Assembly (NCBI RefSeq): GCF_003605195.1
Contig: NZ_QYOS01000022.1
Span: forward strand, 1-64,000
Direction of reading: 5' to 3'
DNA: 64,000 bases
DNA from: Aurantiacibacter odishensis
Lineage (GTDB): Bacteria; Pseudomonadota; Alphaproteobacteria; Sphingomonadales; Sphingomonadaceae
Every line of letters begins with the position of its first letter. Position 1 is the first letter of the stretch. Below, piece after piece: positions 46,696 through 55,786 of this stretch. The notes beneath the pieces were generated by a model that saw only the letters and a program-made list of their open reading frames with translations, was not told the origin of the DNA and searched no databases. The position numbers and the translations under genes were made by a program.

Positions 46696-47354
46696 GAGGC
46701 TTCGGCAGCTTGCTGATGCGCGATCTGGCGCAGCTTCTGCCGGGTGCGCGCAAGGGCAATACATTGCTGCCGCTGCTGTTCTTCCTCGCGGTCGCCATGC
46801 TCTATCCCTTCGCCGTGGGGCCGAACCCGAACGTGCTGGCCGCAACCGGCGGCGGCGTAATCTGGGTCGCCGCGCTGCTCGCCGCGATCCTGCCGCTGGA
46901 CCGGCTGCTGGCCCCAGATCTCGAAAGCGGGTTCTTCGACCAGTGGGCCCTGCGCGGCATTGCCGAGGAAGTGGTGGTCGCCGTCCGCCTGCTGGCGCAC
47001 TGGATCAGCTTTGGCCCGTTCCTGATGCTGGCAGCCCTCCCCGCCAGCGCGCTGCTGGGGATCGACGGCGAAACACTGCGCACGGTCGAGCTGGGCCTGC
47101 TGGCAGGGACGCCGGGTCTTGCCGCCATCGGCATCATCATCGCCGCTGTGACGGTGGGCCTTCGCAGCGGAGGCGCGGCCCTGTCCGGCCTGCTGGTCAT
47201 CCCGCTGGCCGTGCCGCTGCTGATCTTTGGCGCGGGCTCGCTCTCCACCGGCGGCGAGGGCGGCATTGCGCTTACCGCAGCGATCAGCCTGCTGCTCGTC
47301 GCGATCGCGCCGTTCGCAGGCGGCGCGGCGATACGCGCGGCTCGCGAAGGCTAG
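46692..47354 (+). CDS. ccmB: Heme exporter subunit CcmB
   Basis: CcmB is the membrane subunit paired with CcmA in cytochrome c maturation. The 220-residue protein has six predicted membrane helices. It has a short basic N terminus, the LDRLLAPDLESG and EEVVVAVRLLAHW segments and the Gly/Ala-rich centre typical of the family. It begins at GTG 46692 overlapping the ccmA stop (GTGA). Its TAG shares a CTAG with the stop of the convergent antiporter gene, so the transcripts overlap at their ends. Confidence 0.94.
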   Translation: MRGFGSLLMRDLAQLLPGARKGNTLLPLLFFLAVAMLYPFAVGPNPNVLAATGGGVIWVAALLAAILPLDRLLAPDLESGFFDQWALRGIAEEVVVAVRLLAHWISFGPFLMLAALPASALLGIDGETLRTVELGLLAGTPGLAAIGIIIAAVTVGLRSGGAALSGLLVIPLAVPLLIFGAGSLSTGGEGGIALTAAISLLLVAIAPFAGGAAIRAAREG

Positions 47355-48595
47355 CGCGGCGCCTCTTCCTCTCCCGTCGCCCGGCTCACGGCCACGCCTG
47401 CGCTCAGGCCATGAACGATGGCGGAGACGACGATGGTAAATGCCACCGTTGCCCACAACGCGCCCTCGTCCACCAGTTCGACGTGGTGCGAGGCGTAGGC
47501 GAGGTAATAGATCGAGCCGATCCCGCGAATGCCGAAGAACGCCACGGTCGCCCGCTCCCGCGTCTTAAGACCTGCACCGACTAACGAGAACCAGCCCGCA
47601 ATCGGACGGATCAGGAAAATCAGCGCAAGGCCGATCATGGCGTGCGGCCAATCGAGGTAGGGCAGCAAGCCGGGTATTGCCGCGCCCAGCGCCACCAGCA
47701 GCACGGCGGTGAGCGTGTGCTCCAGCGCTTCGGAGAAGCTGTGCAACCGTTCGTGAAACCGGTCCTGCGATTCCTCTCGGCGCAGCGCCAGTCCGGCAAC
47801 GAACGCGGCGATGAAGCCATAGCCTTCCAGCAATTCGGTGATGCCGTAGGTGAAGATGACCCCGGCAAAGGCGACCACGCCCGACTGCGTTTTCGACAGC
47901 GTGTTGCCGCGTGGCCAGTCGAACATGATCTGGCCCAGCAGCCAGCCCGCCCCTGCCCCTGCAACACCGCCGACGACCACGCGGTATAACAGATCGCGCA
48001 GCACCCATTCGGTGGCAAGGCCCGTCGTCAGCGCGCCCGCCGTAGCTACCAGCACACCCAGATGAACGAAGGGAAAGGCCAGCCCGTCGTTCAGGCCAGC
48101 CTCAGTCGTCAGCGCATAGCGTACCGGGTGCTCCCCGCCCTCCAGAGGAGGACCAACCTGCACATCACCCGCCAGCACGGGGTCCGTTGGCGAAAGAACC
48201 GCGCCCAGCAGCAGGCTGCCCGCCAGCGTCATTCCCGCCGCCCACCAGCCGAACAGTGCCAGGGCGATGATGGTGACGGGCATGCCGATCAATAGCAGTC
48301 GCAGCGTCGGCTTCCACAGGCCATGACCGAACAGCGTATCGATCCTGAGACCGACGCCGAACAGTCCGATGATCACGGCGAGTTCCGCCGTCACCTCCCA
48401 TACGCGCGGGTTTTCCAGCGGGTCGACAGCCTCGGGCATTCCCGGCACCCAGGAAAAGGCCAGCAGCCCTAACGCGATCAGCACCGGCGCGGCGGCAGGC
48501 TCCCTGCCCGAAAAGAATCGGGGCAACCAGTAGCTGGCAATGATCGCCGCACCGGCAGCGGCGAAGAGCACGTGAAAGGAATCGAATTCGAACAT
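47351..48595 (-). CDS. CPA1-type Na+(K+)/H+ antiporter
   Basis: This 414-residue inner-membrane protein has about eleven to twelve membrane helices and the CPA1 motif LSPTDPVLAGDV near residue 135. The ND motif, with the transport aspartate, is in TEAGLNDGLAFPF near residue 170. It probably exchanges sodium or potassium for protons, aiding pH and salt control. There is no cytosolic C-terminal regulatory domain. It is convergent with ccmB, sharing CTAG, and its upstream neighbour, cytochrome c, lies 66 bp away on the same strand. Whether Na+ or K+ is preferred cannot be read from sequence. Confidence 0.88.
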   Translation of the reverse strand: MFEFDSFHVLFAAAGAAIIASYWLPRFFSGREPAAAPVLIALGLLAFSWVPGMPEAVDPLENPRVWEVTAELAVIIGLFGVGLRIDTLFGHGLWKPTLRLLLIGMPVTIIALALFGWWAAGMTLAGSLLLGAVLSPTDPVLAGDVQVGPPLEGGEHPVRYALTTEAGLNDGLAFPFVHLGVLVATAGALTTGLATEWVLRDLLYRVVVGGVAGAGAGWLLGQIMFDWPRGNTLSKTQSGVVAFAGVIFTYGITELLEGYGFIAAFVAGLALRREESQDRFHERLHSFSEALEHTLTAVLLVALGAAIPGLLPYLDWPHAMIGLALIFLIRPIAGWFSLVGAGLKTRERATVAFFGIRGIGSIYYLAYASHHVELVDEGALWATVAFTIVVSAIVHGLSAGVAVSRATGEEEAPR

Positions 48596-48661
48596 CTTGG
48601 CAGGCTTCCGGCGGCTACGTCTGGCATGAACGCTCGACGCCGCGGCCTGTGCCGAGGCGGA

Positions 48662-49012
48662 CTAGTAAGGCGGGTGATAGTCCTCGCGCCGCAGGGTCAG
48701 CATGTAGTCGACCAGCTGCTCGACCTCGTCTTCCTCAAGGTAGAAATCCATCTCGCCGGGGTAGTTGTGCGCATCGACCAGCCACATCGTCAGCGTCTCG
48801 CGCGTCACGCCTCGGCGATTGGCAATGGCTGGCCATTCCGGTGCGTCGGGATTGGGGGATAGGCCGTAGGGCTCGACTGAGTGGCACGAGCCACATGCGG
48901 CCTGCGCCAGTGCATGGTCTTCCGGATCGGCGGCAAGGACAGGTTCCGGCTCAACGGTCTGGCAGGCAGCCAGCGCGCCGAGCAGGATGACGGATGCGAT
49001 CGACGATTTCAT
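48662..49012 (-). CDS. Lipoprotein c-type cytochrome
   Basis: This 116-residue monoheme cytochrome has a lipoprotein signal (lipobox LAAC, C17) and a CGSCH heme motif at residues 40-44, with the likely axial methionine in DYMLTLRR near the C terminus. It should be anchored in the periplasm and needs the Ccm system. Only one heme is present. I start at ATG 49012; ATG 49030 would add six residues. The gene lies after map on the same strand. It may pass electrons to an oxidase, but no oxidase gene is nearby. Confidence 0.88.
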   Translation of the reverse strand: MKSSIASVILLGALAACQTVEPEPVLAADPEDHALAQAACGSCHSVEPYGLSPNPDAPEWPAIANRRGVTRETLTMWLVDAHNYPGEMDFYLEEDEVEQLVDYMLTLRREDYHPPY

Positions 49013-49090
49013 ACGGCCTCTTCCCTTCATCTATCGGGCTAACATAGCCCTACAGGGAAGAAGATCGTTGCGCCAAATCAATAGGCCCGA

Positions 49091-49915
49091 TCAATAGGGA
49101 GGCTTATCCAGTCCCTTGGGGCTCTTGGTGAAGATCTCGCAGCCGTCCTCGGTGATACCGATGGAATGTTCGAACTGGGCCGACAGGCTCTTGTCGCGCG
49201 TTACCGCGGTCCACCCGTCGTTCAGCATCTTCACGTGCGGACGGCCAAGGTTGATCATCGGCTCGATGGTCATGAACATGCCCGCTTTCAGCTCCGGACC
49301 CGTGCCGCGCCTTCCTGCGTGCACAACTTCGGGCGCGTCGTGGAACAGGCGGCCCAGACCATGGCCGCAGAATTCGCGCACCACGCCGTAGCGGTGGCGT
49401 TCGGCATATTCCTGGATCGCCGCGCCGATATCGCCCAACCGCGCGCCGGGGCGCACTTCGGCAATGCCGATCATCAGGCACTCGTGCGTCACTTCCACCA
49501 GCTTCTTCGCCTTGATGGAGGGTTCTCCGGCGAAATACATGCGGCTGGTATCGCCGTGCCAGCCGTCCAGCAGCGGCGTCACGTCGATGTTGACGATATC
49601 GCCTTCCTTCAGCCGCTTGTCGCCCGGAATGCCGTGACACACGACGTGATTGATGGACGTGCAGCACGAATGGGTGAAGCCGCGGTAGCCCATGGTGGCA
49701 GGCACGGCGCCGCCATCCAGCGTCATCTCGCGCACCACCTTGTCCAGCTCGCCCGTGGTCACGCCCGGCTGCACGCGGGTGGTCAGTTCGTCGAGGATTT
49801 CGGCGGCCAGGCGGCCTGCCTTGCGCATCCCTTCGAACCCTTCCGGGCCGTGCAGCTTGATGGTGCCGTCGCGGTAGACGGATGTGTCGGCGGTAACGTG
49901 CTGGTATTCGGTCAT
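49091..49915 (-). CDS. map: Methionine aminopeptidase, type I
   Basis: MetAP removes the initiator methionine from nascent proteins. The 274-residue protein has the pita-bread fold with the metal ligands seen in NIDVTPLLDGWHGDTSRM (two Asp), the His in GHGLGRLFHDAPEV, and Glu residues in TIEPMINLG and QFEHSIGI. The N-terminal extension (HVTADTSVYRDGTIKLHG) is typical of alphaproteobacterial MetAPs. The ATG at 49915 is chosen; an ATG three codons upstream (49924) is equally possible. Downstream, a direct repeat ATCAATAGG follows the stop and is probably accidental. Confidence 0.95.
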   Translation of the reverse strand: MTEYQHVTADTSVYRDGTIKLHGPEGFEGMRKAGRLAAEILDELTTRVQPGVTTGELDKVVREMTLDGGAVPATMGYRGFTHSCCTSINHVVCHGIPGDKRLKEGDIVNIDVTPLLDGWHGDTSRMYFAGEPSIKAKKLVEVTHECLMIGIAEVRPGARLGDIGAAIQEYAERHRYGVVREFCGHGLGRLFHDAPEVVHAGRRGTGPELKAGMFMTIEPMINLGRPHVKMLNDGWTAVTRDKSLSAQFEHSIGITEDGCEIFTKSPKGLDKPPY

Positions 49916-49958
49916 GCGCACCATCTAGGCTCTTTGCCCGCGAATTGCGAGACCGGCT

Positions 49959-50786
49959 TTAGGGAGCGGTGAAGGCGCTGCGATATTCCTCGCGCACGAC
50001 TGCCAGCAGTTCCTCCGTCACGGGGAAGGTGAATTCGTAGCTGCCTTCGGCATAGGGACCTGCCAGGTAAGGCGCGATCTGGATGCCGATGCGGTTGAAA
50101 CCCTGCCCGTTGGTGGAGCCCAAAAGCAGGTTGCCCTCGTCAGGCTTCACGCAGGCATCGAAGGTGTCGTCAGAGCCCTCTTCCACCGGCTCGCCCCGCC
50201 GCTTCTCGCGCTCGGCGTTCAGCGCCTCGCACAATTCTGGCCCCAGCACCTCGTCCAGCGCGGTGGCGGAGGTGAAGAAGGCGATCGGCTCCACCGACTT
50301 GCCTTCGTCCTTATCCCACACGATCGTATCGAAGCTATAATTGGGATGCGCCCCGCCGTAATAGAACGACTGGTCGGCAGACAGGCTCAGCCAGCCGGGC
50401 AGGTCAGCCACCACTTCCCACGCGGTCTCGCTGGAATAGGTGTTGAAGGGGAAACCGTTGTCGCGCGCTTCCTCCCGCCCCTGCGAGGCGCGGCTGGCGA
50501 GTTCCTGCCGCTCCTGCTCCAGCCGCGAATCGAGCCAGCCTGCAAGCCCCTCGGTATCGCCTGCGGCTTGCGGATAGCTGTATTCGAACAGGTAGGTATC
50601 GGTCCGTTCCGATACCGTGCGCGCGCCGCCCAGCGGCGCAGGCGAGCTTTCGGGAGGCTCGGGCGGCTCCGGTGTTTCGGGCGCGGCAGTAGGCTGCGGG
50701 TCCGCCTCCTCCCCACCGGGATTACAGGCGACCAGCGCGGCCGGAACCGCAAGCAGGGTGAATCGTCGGATCAACATAGAGTCCAT
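49959..50786 (-). CDS. DUF3298/DUF4163 lipoprotein
   Basis: This 275-residue protein has a lipoprotein signal peptide (lipobox VAC near residue 21), a Pro/Glu-rich linker (to about residue 55), and two domains of the DUF4163 and DUF3298 families, found in RsiV and PdaC-like proteins. The SFYYGGAHPNYSFDTIV segment is the DUF3298 signature. The function of stand-alone members is unknown; RsiV binds lysozyme, so a link to host or peptidoglycan factors has been proposed in Gram-positives but cannot be inferred here. It is divergent from the M17 aminopeptidase. Confidence 0.85.
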   Translation of the reverse strand: MDSMLIRRFTLLAVPAALVACNPGGEEADPQPTAAPETPEPPEPPESSPAPLGGARTVSERTDTYLFEYSYPQAAGDTEGLAGWLDSRLEQERQELASRASQGREEARDNGFPFNTYSSETAWEVVADLPGWLSLSADQSFYYGGAHPNYSFDTIVWDKDEGKSVEPIAFFTSATALDEVLGPELCEALNAEREKRRGEPVEEGSDDTFDACVKPDEGNLLLGSTNGQGFNRIGIQIAPYLAGPYAEGSYEFTFPVTEELLAVVREEYRSAFTAP

Positions 50787-50834
50787 TTACGCCAAGCCTT
50801 CCCAAACGGCGACGAAAACGGCAAGCGGAATTCC

Positions 50835-52220
50835 ATGACTATTGCAACAGACCTGATCCAGCCGGATCGCGGGCAGGATGCCACCACGATCCATCTCGTC
50901 AACAAGGACACATTCGAAAGCTTCGCCAAGGGCTTGAGCGGGCCGCAGCGCGCCGCGCTTGCCGGGCAGAAGTTTACAGGCGGCGGCTATCAGGTGGGAA
51001 TCGTGCCGGATGGCGAAGGCTGGTTTGCAGTCGGCGGCGTGTCCGACCCGGCCGACCTTTCCAGCTGGTGCCTCGCGAAGCTGGCGGAGAAGTTGCCCGA
51101 GGGCACCTATCGGCTGATGGACGATCTCTCCGCCGGCGCTGCCATGTTCGGCTGGATGACGGCGCAGTACCGTTTCACCCGCTACCTTGACGACCAGGAT
51201 GCCGAAGGGCCGCGGGTACTGCTGACGAAAGACGTGGCGAAGGTCGAACTGGTAACGGCAGAAGCGCAGGCAGCCAGCCTCGTGCGCGACCTGGTGAATA
51301 CCCCTGCCGAAGACATGGGACCTGCGGCGCTTGAGGCCGAGGCGGAGCGGATCGCCAAGGAGCAGGATGCCAGCATCACCGTGACGCGCGGTGATGCGCT
51401 GGAAAAGGGTTTCCCGATGGTCCACGCCGTGGGCCGGGCGGCGGAGCGCAAGCACGCCCCGCGCCTGATCGAGCTTGAATGGGGTGACGAAAGCCACCCG
51501 AAGATCGCCATTGTCGGCAAGGGCGTCTGCTTCGATTCTGGCGGTCTCGACATCAAGCCCTCGCGCGGGATGCTGCTGATGAAGAAGGACATGGGCGGCG
51601 CGGCGCACGCGCTCGCCCTGTCGGAACTCATCATGAAGGCCGGCCTCAAGGTTCGCCTGCACACCGTCGTGCCCGCCGTGGAAAATGCCATCGCGGGCAA
51701 TTCCTTCCGCCCCGGCGACGTGTTGCAAAGCCGCAAGGGCCTGACCGTGGAAATCGGCAATACCGATGCCGAGGGGCGCCTGATCCTTGGCGACGCCCTC
51801 ACCCTCGCCAGTGAACGGGAGCCGGAATTCATCCTCGATTTCGCCACCCTGACAGGCGCTGCGCGCGTGGCGCTGGGGCCGGACCTGCCTGCGCTGATGA
51901 CCCGGCGCGACCAGACGGCCGAGCAGCTCATCTCCGCCGGCAAGGCGCACGATGACGAGCCGTGGCGCCTGCCCCTGCCCGCCGCCTATGCCGAGTGGCT
52001 GAAAAGCGACATTGCCGACACCAACAACACCCACACCAACGGTTTTGCCGGGGCCAGCGTTGCGGGTCTTTTCCTCGACAAGTTCGTGGGGGAAGGCATC
52101 GACTGGGCGCATTTCGACACCTTCGCCTGGCGCCCGTCTGCCAAGCCCGGACGATCGAAGGGCGGCGCCGCGCTGGGCCTGCGAGCGGCCTTCCATGCGC
52201 TGCGCGGTCGATATGGTTAG
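50835..52220 (+). CDS. M17 leucyl aminopeptidase
   Basis: This cytosolic zinc or manganese aminopeptidase releases N-terminal residues. The 461-residue protein has the M17 signature NTDAEGRL at residues 309-316. Upstream metal and catalytic residues are in GKGVCFDSGGLDIKP and KKDMGGAAHAL. A short N-terminal domain precedes the catalytic domain. The ATG at 50835 follows AAGCGGAA; the in-frame region upstream lacks homology. A 7-bp GC-rich hairpin at 52272-52289 lies downstream. Confidence 0.95.
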   Translation: MTIATDLIQPDRGQDATTIHLVNKDTFESFAKGLSGPQRAALAGQKFTGGGYQVGIVPDGEGWFAVGGVSDPADLSSWCLAKLAEKLPEGTYRLMDDLSAGAAMFGWMTAQYRFTRYLDDQDAEGPRVLLTKDVAKVELVTAEAQAASLVRDLVNTPAEDMGPAALEAEAERIAKEQDASITVTRGDALEKGFPMVHAVGRAAERKHAPRLIELEWGDESHPKIAIVGKGVCFDSGGLDIKPSRGMLLMKKDMGGAAHALALSELIMKAGLKVRLHTVVPAVENAIAGNSFRPGDVLQSRKGLTVEIGNTDAEGRLILGDALTLASEREPEFILDFATLTGAARVALGPDLPALMTRRDQTAEQLISAGKAHDDEPWRLPLPAAYAEWLKSDIADTNNTHTNGFAGASVAGLFLDKFVGEGIDWAHFDTFAWRPSAKPGRSKGGAALGLRAAFHALRGRYG

Positions 52221-52271
52221 GGCGCAAGGTTGCAGCAGCGGTTCCGCGCGGCTAAGCGCGGCAGTCTGCAC

Positions 52272-52289
52272 CGGGGCACCCATGCCCCG
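52272..52289 (+). terminator. GC-rich hairpin after the M17 peptidase gene
   Basis: A perfect 7-bp stem CGGGGCA/TGCCCCG with a 4-nt loop lies 51 bp after the stop. Only a weak T-run (GTTATT) follows, so termination may be partial. Another stem, CCGCGC/GCGCGG, lies at 52244-52261. Confidence 0.5.
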
Positions 52290-52336
52290 CGTTATTGGAA
52301 ACGGGTGAGCGGCGCTTGAGCCAGGACGACAACACG

Positions 52337-52675
52337 ATGACAGGCCACGGGCCGCAGGGGCCGTTTGCTCTCACCGGTCCTGTTGAAAAGCCGGAGCCGA
52401 GAAAGGTCCCCCTGCGCGGCGATCTGGCGCACATTGGCCTCGCCGGAAAACACTTCGTGCCACACTACGCCGTGCCCCAGCCGCGCAGCGTGCTGCCGGG
52501 CGGCGCGCCGCTCTATGCCGATCCGGATGATACCTCACACGAGTTGTGCGTCCTGCTGGAAGGCGACAGCTTCGAAGTGCTCGACGTAACCCGCGAATGG
52601 GCCTGGGGCTGCCTGTCGCTGCACGGCCCGGTCGGCTACATCCGGCTCGACCGGCTGGAAACACCGGGAGGCTGA
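52337..52675 (+). CDS. SH3-like domain protein without a catalytic domain
   Basis: This 112-residue protein is a single bacterial SH3-like domain. Its sequence (GDLAHIGLAGKHFVPHYAVP, then VLDVTREWAWGCLSLHGPVGYIRLDRLE) resembles, as I recall, the N-terminal domain of NlpC/P60 cysteine peptidases in sphingomonads. The peptidase domain that normally follows is absent: the stop comes right after the SH3 domain, and argC starts 3 bp later. It could be a binding protein or a truncated gene. ATG 52337 is chosen; TTG starts upstream exist. Argument for function is weak. Confidence 0.7.
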   Translation: MTGHGPQGPFALTGPVEKPEPRKVPLRGDLAHIGLAGKHFVPHYAVPQPRSVLPGGAPLYADPDDTSHELCVLLEGDSFEVLDVTREWAWGCLSLHGPVGYIRLDRLETPGG

Positions 52676-52678
52676 GAC

Positions 52679-53614
52679 ATGGCGCACACCGTCTTCATCG
52701 ATGGCGGCGCGGGCACCACCGGCCTGGAGATCGCCGACCGGCTGGAAGGCCGCGAGGAATTCGAGCTGGTTCGCCTCAACGAAGCGGAACGCAAGGACGA
52801 GGACTGCCGCCGTTCGGCCCTGAACTTCGCAGATTTTGCCATCCTGTGCCTGCCCGATGATGCAGCGCGCGAAGCGGTGGCGCTGATCGACGAGGACTCG
52901 GGCACCCGGGTGATCGACGCCAGCACCGCCCACCGTACGGCCAAGGGCTGGATCTACGGGTTCCCCGAACTGGTCGGCCCCAACGTGGTTGCAGGCGCTG
53001 ACCGGGTATCGAATCCCGGCTGCTATCCCACCGGGTTTCTGTCTCTGGTAGCGCCGCTGGTGCGCGCCAAATTGCTGCCGAACGACTGGCCCTACAGCGT
53101 CAACGCTGTGTCGGGCTATTCCGGCGGCGGCAAAGGCCTGATCCAGCGGTTCGAGGGCGACGGCAGCGACATCGCTTTTCGCGCCTATGGCCTGTCCATG
53201 GATCACAAGCACCTTTCGGAAATGAAGAGCAAGGCGGGCCTGAAGCACGCCCCGGTCTTCGCGCCCTCCGTCATTTCCGGCTTCCGCGGCATGGTGGTGG
53301 AAGTGCCACTGCCGATCGAGGCCATGCGCAACGCCGCCCGGCCCGATGAACTGCGCGAGGAACTGGCCCGCTATTACGAGAACGCTCCCCTCGTCACCGT
53401 CCACCAGCCGGACGAGGAAGTGAGCGAGCTTCTGTTGCACAAGAGTGCCGAGCCCTGGGACGGCCTCGATCTCCATGTCTTCGCCGATCCGGAAGGGCAT
53501 ACCGCCCGCCTGATCGCCGTGCTCGACAACCTGGGCAAGGGTGCCAGCGGGGCCGCAGTGCAGTCGCTCAACCTGATGGCGGGCTGCGATCCGCTGGCCG
53601 GGTTGCGGGTCTGA
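52679..53614 (+). CDS. argC: N-acetyl-gamma-glutamyl-phosphate reductase, short type
   Basis: ArgC reduces N-acetylglutamyl phosphate to the semialdehyde in arginine synthesis. The 311-residue protein is the shorter (type 2) form. It has the NADP-binding motif GGAGTTG near residues 8-14, the catalytic cysteine C115 in SNPGCYPTGF and a His in the C-terminal region (PEGHTARL). It follows the SH3 protein by three bases, so the two are co-transcribed. Its TGA is followed by a 7-bp hairpin at 53646-53664. Confidence 0.95.
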   Translation: MAHTVFIDGGAGTTGLEIADRLEGREEFELVRLNEAERKDEDCRRSALNFADFAILCLPDDAAREAVALIDEDSGTRVIDASTAHRTAKGWIYGFPELVGPNVVAGADRVSNPGCYPTGFLSLVAPLVRAKLLPNDWPYSVNAVSGYSGGGKGLIQRFEGDGSDIAFRAYGLSMDHKHLSEMKSKAGLKHAPVFAPSVISGFRGMVVEVPLPIEAMRNAARPDELREELARYYENAPLVTVHQPDEEVSELLLHKSAEPWDGLDLHVFADPEGHTARLIAVLDNLGKGASGAAVQSLNLMAGCDPLAGLRV

Positions 53615-53645
53615 TCGACCCTTCCCGAACCTCCCGCGCTAAGGT

Positions 53646-53664
53646 CTGCCCAAAATCTGGGCAG
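53646..53664 (+). terminator. Hairpin after argC
   Basis: A perfect 7-bp stem CTGCCCA/TGGGCAG with a 5-nt loop lies 31 bp after the argC stop. No T-tract follows, so this may be a Rho-type or weak terminator. Confidence 0.45.
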
Positions 53665-53713
53665 CACTGCCTGCAAATAGGTCAAAACCGGCAGGGTCAG
53701 CCACGCAATTTGA

Positions 53714-53732
53714 TTGCCGCACACACCGGCAA
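53714..53732. promoter_or_regulatory. Candidate upstream activator dyad for glnBA
   Basis: TTGCCG-N7-CGGCAA is a 6-bp perfect dyad 71 bp before the sigma54-like element and 155 bp before glnB. NtrC sites are dyads in such positions but with a TGCAC core, so the match is only in geometry. Confidence 0.3.
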
Positions 53733-53802
53733 ATTCGCCTCAATGTTGCGAATCCGCCCTTTCGCTCGCAGCCGCGATTGTCTAGCAACGGGCCATTGGT
53801 GT

Positions 53803-53818
53803 CTGGCATGATTCTTGA
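53803..53818 (+). promoter_or_regulatory. Sigma54-like promoter of glnBA
   Basis: TGGCATGATTCTTGAA matches TGGCAC-N5-TTGCA at the -24 GG and TTG of -12, but has GA where the -12 GC is expected. It lies 70 bp before the glnB start, and glnBA operons in other alphaproteobacteria have sigma54 promoters. Confidence 0.45.
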
Positions 53819-54226
<408 letters not shown>

Positions 54227-54297
54227 GCGGCGCTGTCCCGAACGGCGAAACCCGCCAGAACAGACAACACTACGTTCAATTCCAAGGAAGGATTATC

Positions 54298-55707
54298 ATG
54301 GCCAGTGCTAAGGATATCACCAAGCGGATCAAGGATGAGGAGATCGAATGGGTCGATGTCCGCTTCACCGATCCCAAGGGCAAGTGGCAGCACCTCTCGA
54401 TGTGCGCCAGCGTTGTCGACGAGGACATGCTCGAAGAAGGCATGATGTTCGACGGCTCCTCGATCGAGGGCTGGAAGACCATCAACGAAAGCGACATGAT
54501 CCTGCGTCCGGACCTGGACTCGGTCTATATCGACCCGTTCAGCGCGACGCCGATGATGGTCATCAACTGCGACATCGTGGAACCGTCGAACGGCGAACTC
54601 TACAGCCGTGACCCGCGTTCCACCGCCAAGCGCGCCGAAGCCTACCTGAAGAGCACCGGCATCGGCGATACCGTCTACGTCGGTCCGGAACCCGAGTTCT
54701 TCATGTTCGACGACGTGCGCTTCGAGGACGGCTATGCCGGCTCGGGCTTCCAGATCGACGATGTCGAACTGCCGACCAACTCGGGTGTCGAGATGGAAAT
54801 GGGCAACATGGGCCACCGCCCGCGCGCCAAGGGCGGCTACTTCCCCGTCGCGCCGGTCGATTCCGCCATGGATATCCGTGCCGAAATGGTCTCCACGATG
54901 ATGGAAATGGGTCTGCCCATGGACAAGCATCACCACGAAGTGGCCTCGGCCCAGCACGAACTCGGCATCACTTTCGGCACGCTGGTGGAAACCGCCGACC
55001 GCGTGCAGATCTACAAGTACGTGGTGCACCAGGTCGCCCATGCCTACGGCAAGACGGCAACCTTCATGCCCAAGCCGATCAAGGACGATAACGGCTCCGG
55101 CATGCACACCCACATGTCGATCTGGAAGGACGGCAAGCCGACTTTCGCAGGCAACGAATATGCCGGCCTGTCGGAAAACTGCCTCTACTACATCGGCGGC
55201 GTCATCAAGCACGCCAAGGCGCTGAACGCCTTCACCAACCCGACCACCAACAGCTACAAGCGTCTGGTACCGGGCTTCGAGGCTCCCGTGTTGCTGGCCT
55301 ACTCCGCCCGCAACCGTTCCGCATCGTGCCGTATTCCCTACGGCTCGGGCGAAAAAGCCAAGCGCGTGGAATTCCGCTTCCCCGATCCGCTGGCGAACCC
55401 CTACCTCGCCTTCTCGGCCCTGCTGATGGCGGGCCTCGACGGGATCGAGAACAAGATCCACCCGGGCGACGCCATGGACAAGAACCTCTACGACCTGCCG
55501 CCGGCCGAACTGGCCGACGTGCCCACAGTGTGCGGTTCCCTCCGCGAAGCCCTGCTGGCCCTGCGCGACGATCACGAGTTCCTGCTGAAGGGCGACGTGT
55601 TCACGAAGGACCAGATCGACGCTTACTGCGACCTCAAGTGGGAAGACGTGCTGCGCTTCGAAACCACCCCGTCGCCGGTTGAGTTCGACATGTATTACAG
55701 CTCGTAA
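54298..55707 (+). CDS. glnA: Glutamine synthetase type I
   Basis: This dodecameric enzyme makes glutamine from glutamate and ammonia. The 469-residue length and sequence fit GSI-beta. The active-site motifs are FDGSSIEGW near the N terminus, EPEFF, the [17 protein letters not shown] site and the adenylylation tyrosine Y398 in KNLYDLPP, as expected for a P-II-regulated enzyme. The ribosome binding site AAGGAAGG precedes the ATG. A strong terminator follows at 55735-55769. Confidence 0.98.
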   Translation: MASAKDITKRIKDEEIEWVDVRFTDPKGKWQHLSMCASVVDEDMLEEGMMFDGSSIEGWKTINESDMILRPDLDSVYIDPFSATPMMVINCDIVEPSNGELYSRDPRSTAKRAEAYLKSTGIGDTVYVGPEPEFFMFDDVRFEDGYAGSGFQIDDVELPTNSGVEMEMGNMGHRPRAKGGYFPVAPVDSAMDIRAEMVSTMMEMGLPMDKHHHEVASAQHELGITFGTLVETADRVQIYKYVVHQVAHAYGKTATFMPKPIKDDNGSGMHTHMSIWKDGKPTFAGNEYAGLSENCLYYIGGVIKHAKALNAFTNPTTNSYKRLVPGFEAPVLLAYSARNRSASCRIPYGSGEKAKRVEFRFPDPLANPYLAFSALLMAGLDGIENKIHPGDAMDKNLYDLPPAELADVPTVCGSLREALLALRDDHEFLLKGDVFTKDQIDAYCDLKWEDVLRFETTPSPVEFDMYYSS

Positions 55708-55734
55708 GAGCTACCGGCTCAAAGCCAAACAAAA

Positions 55735-55769
55735 GGGCCGCTCGGGAAACCGGGCGGCCCTCTTTCTTT
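55735..55769. terminator. Bidirectional terminator between glnA and the membrane protein gene
   Basis: An 11-bp stem with one wobble pair (GGGCCGCTCGG/CCGGGCGGCCC, GAAA loop) is followed on the plus strand by TCTTTCTTT and on the minus strand by TTTTGTTT, so it can end both glnA and the convergent minus-strand gene. Confidence 0.92.
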
Positions 55770-55786
55770 CCTGTGTGAGCGAGAGC

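Noticed and set aside
49078-49099. Direct repeat ATCAATAGG at the end of map
   Set aside because: Two 9-bp copies close to the stop codon look like a chance or slippage duplication; no matching feature nearby.
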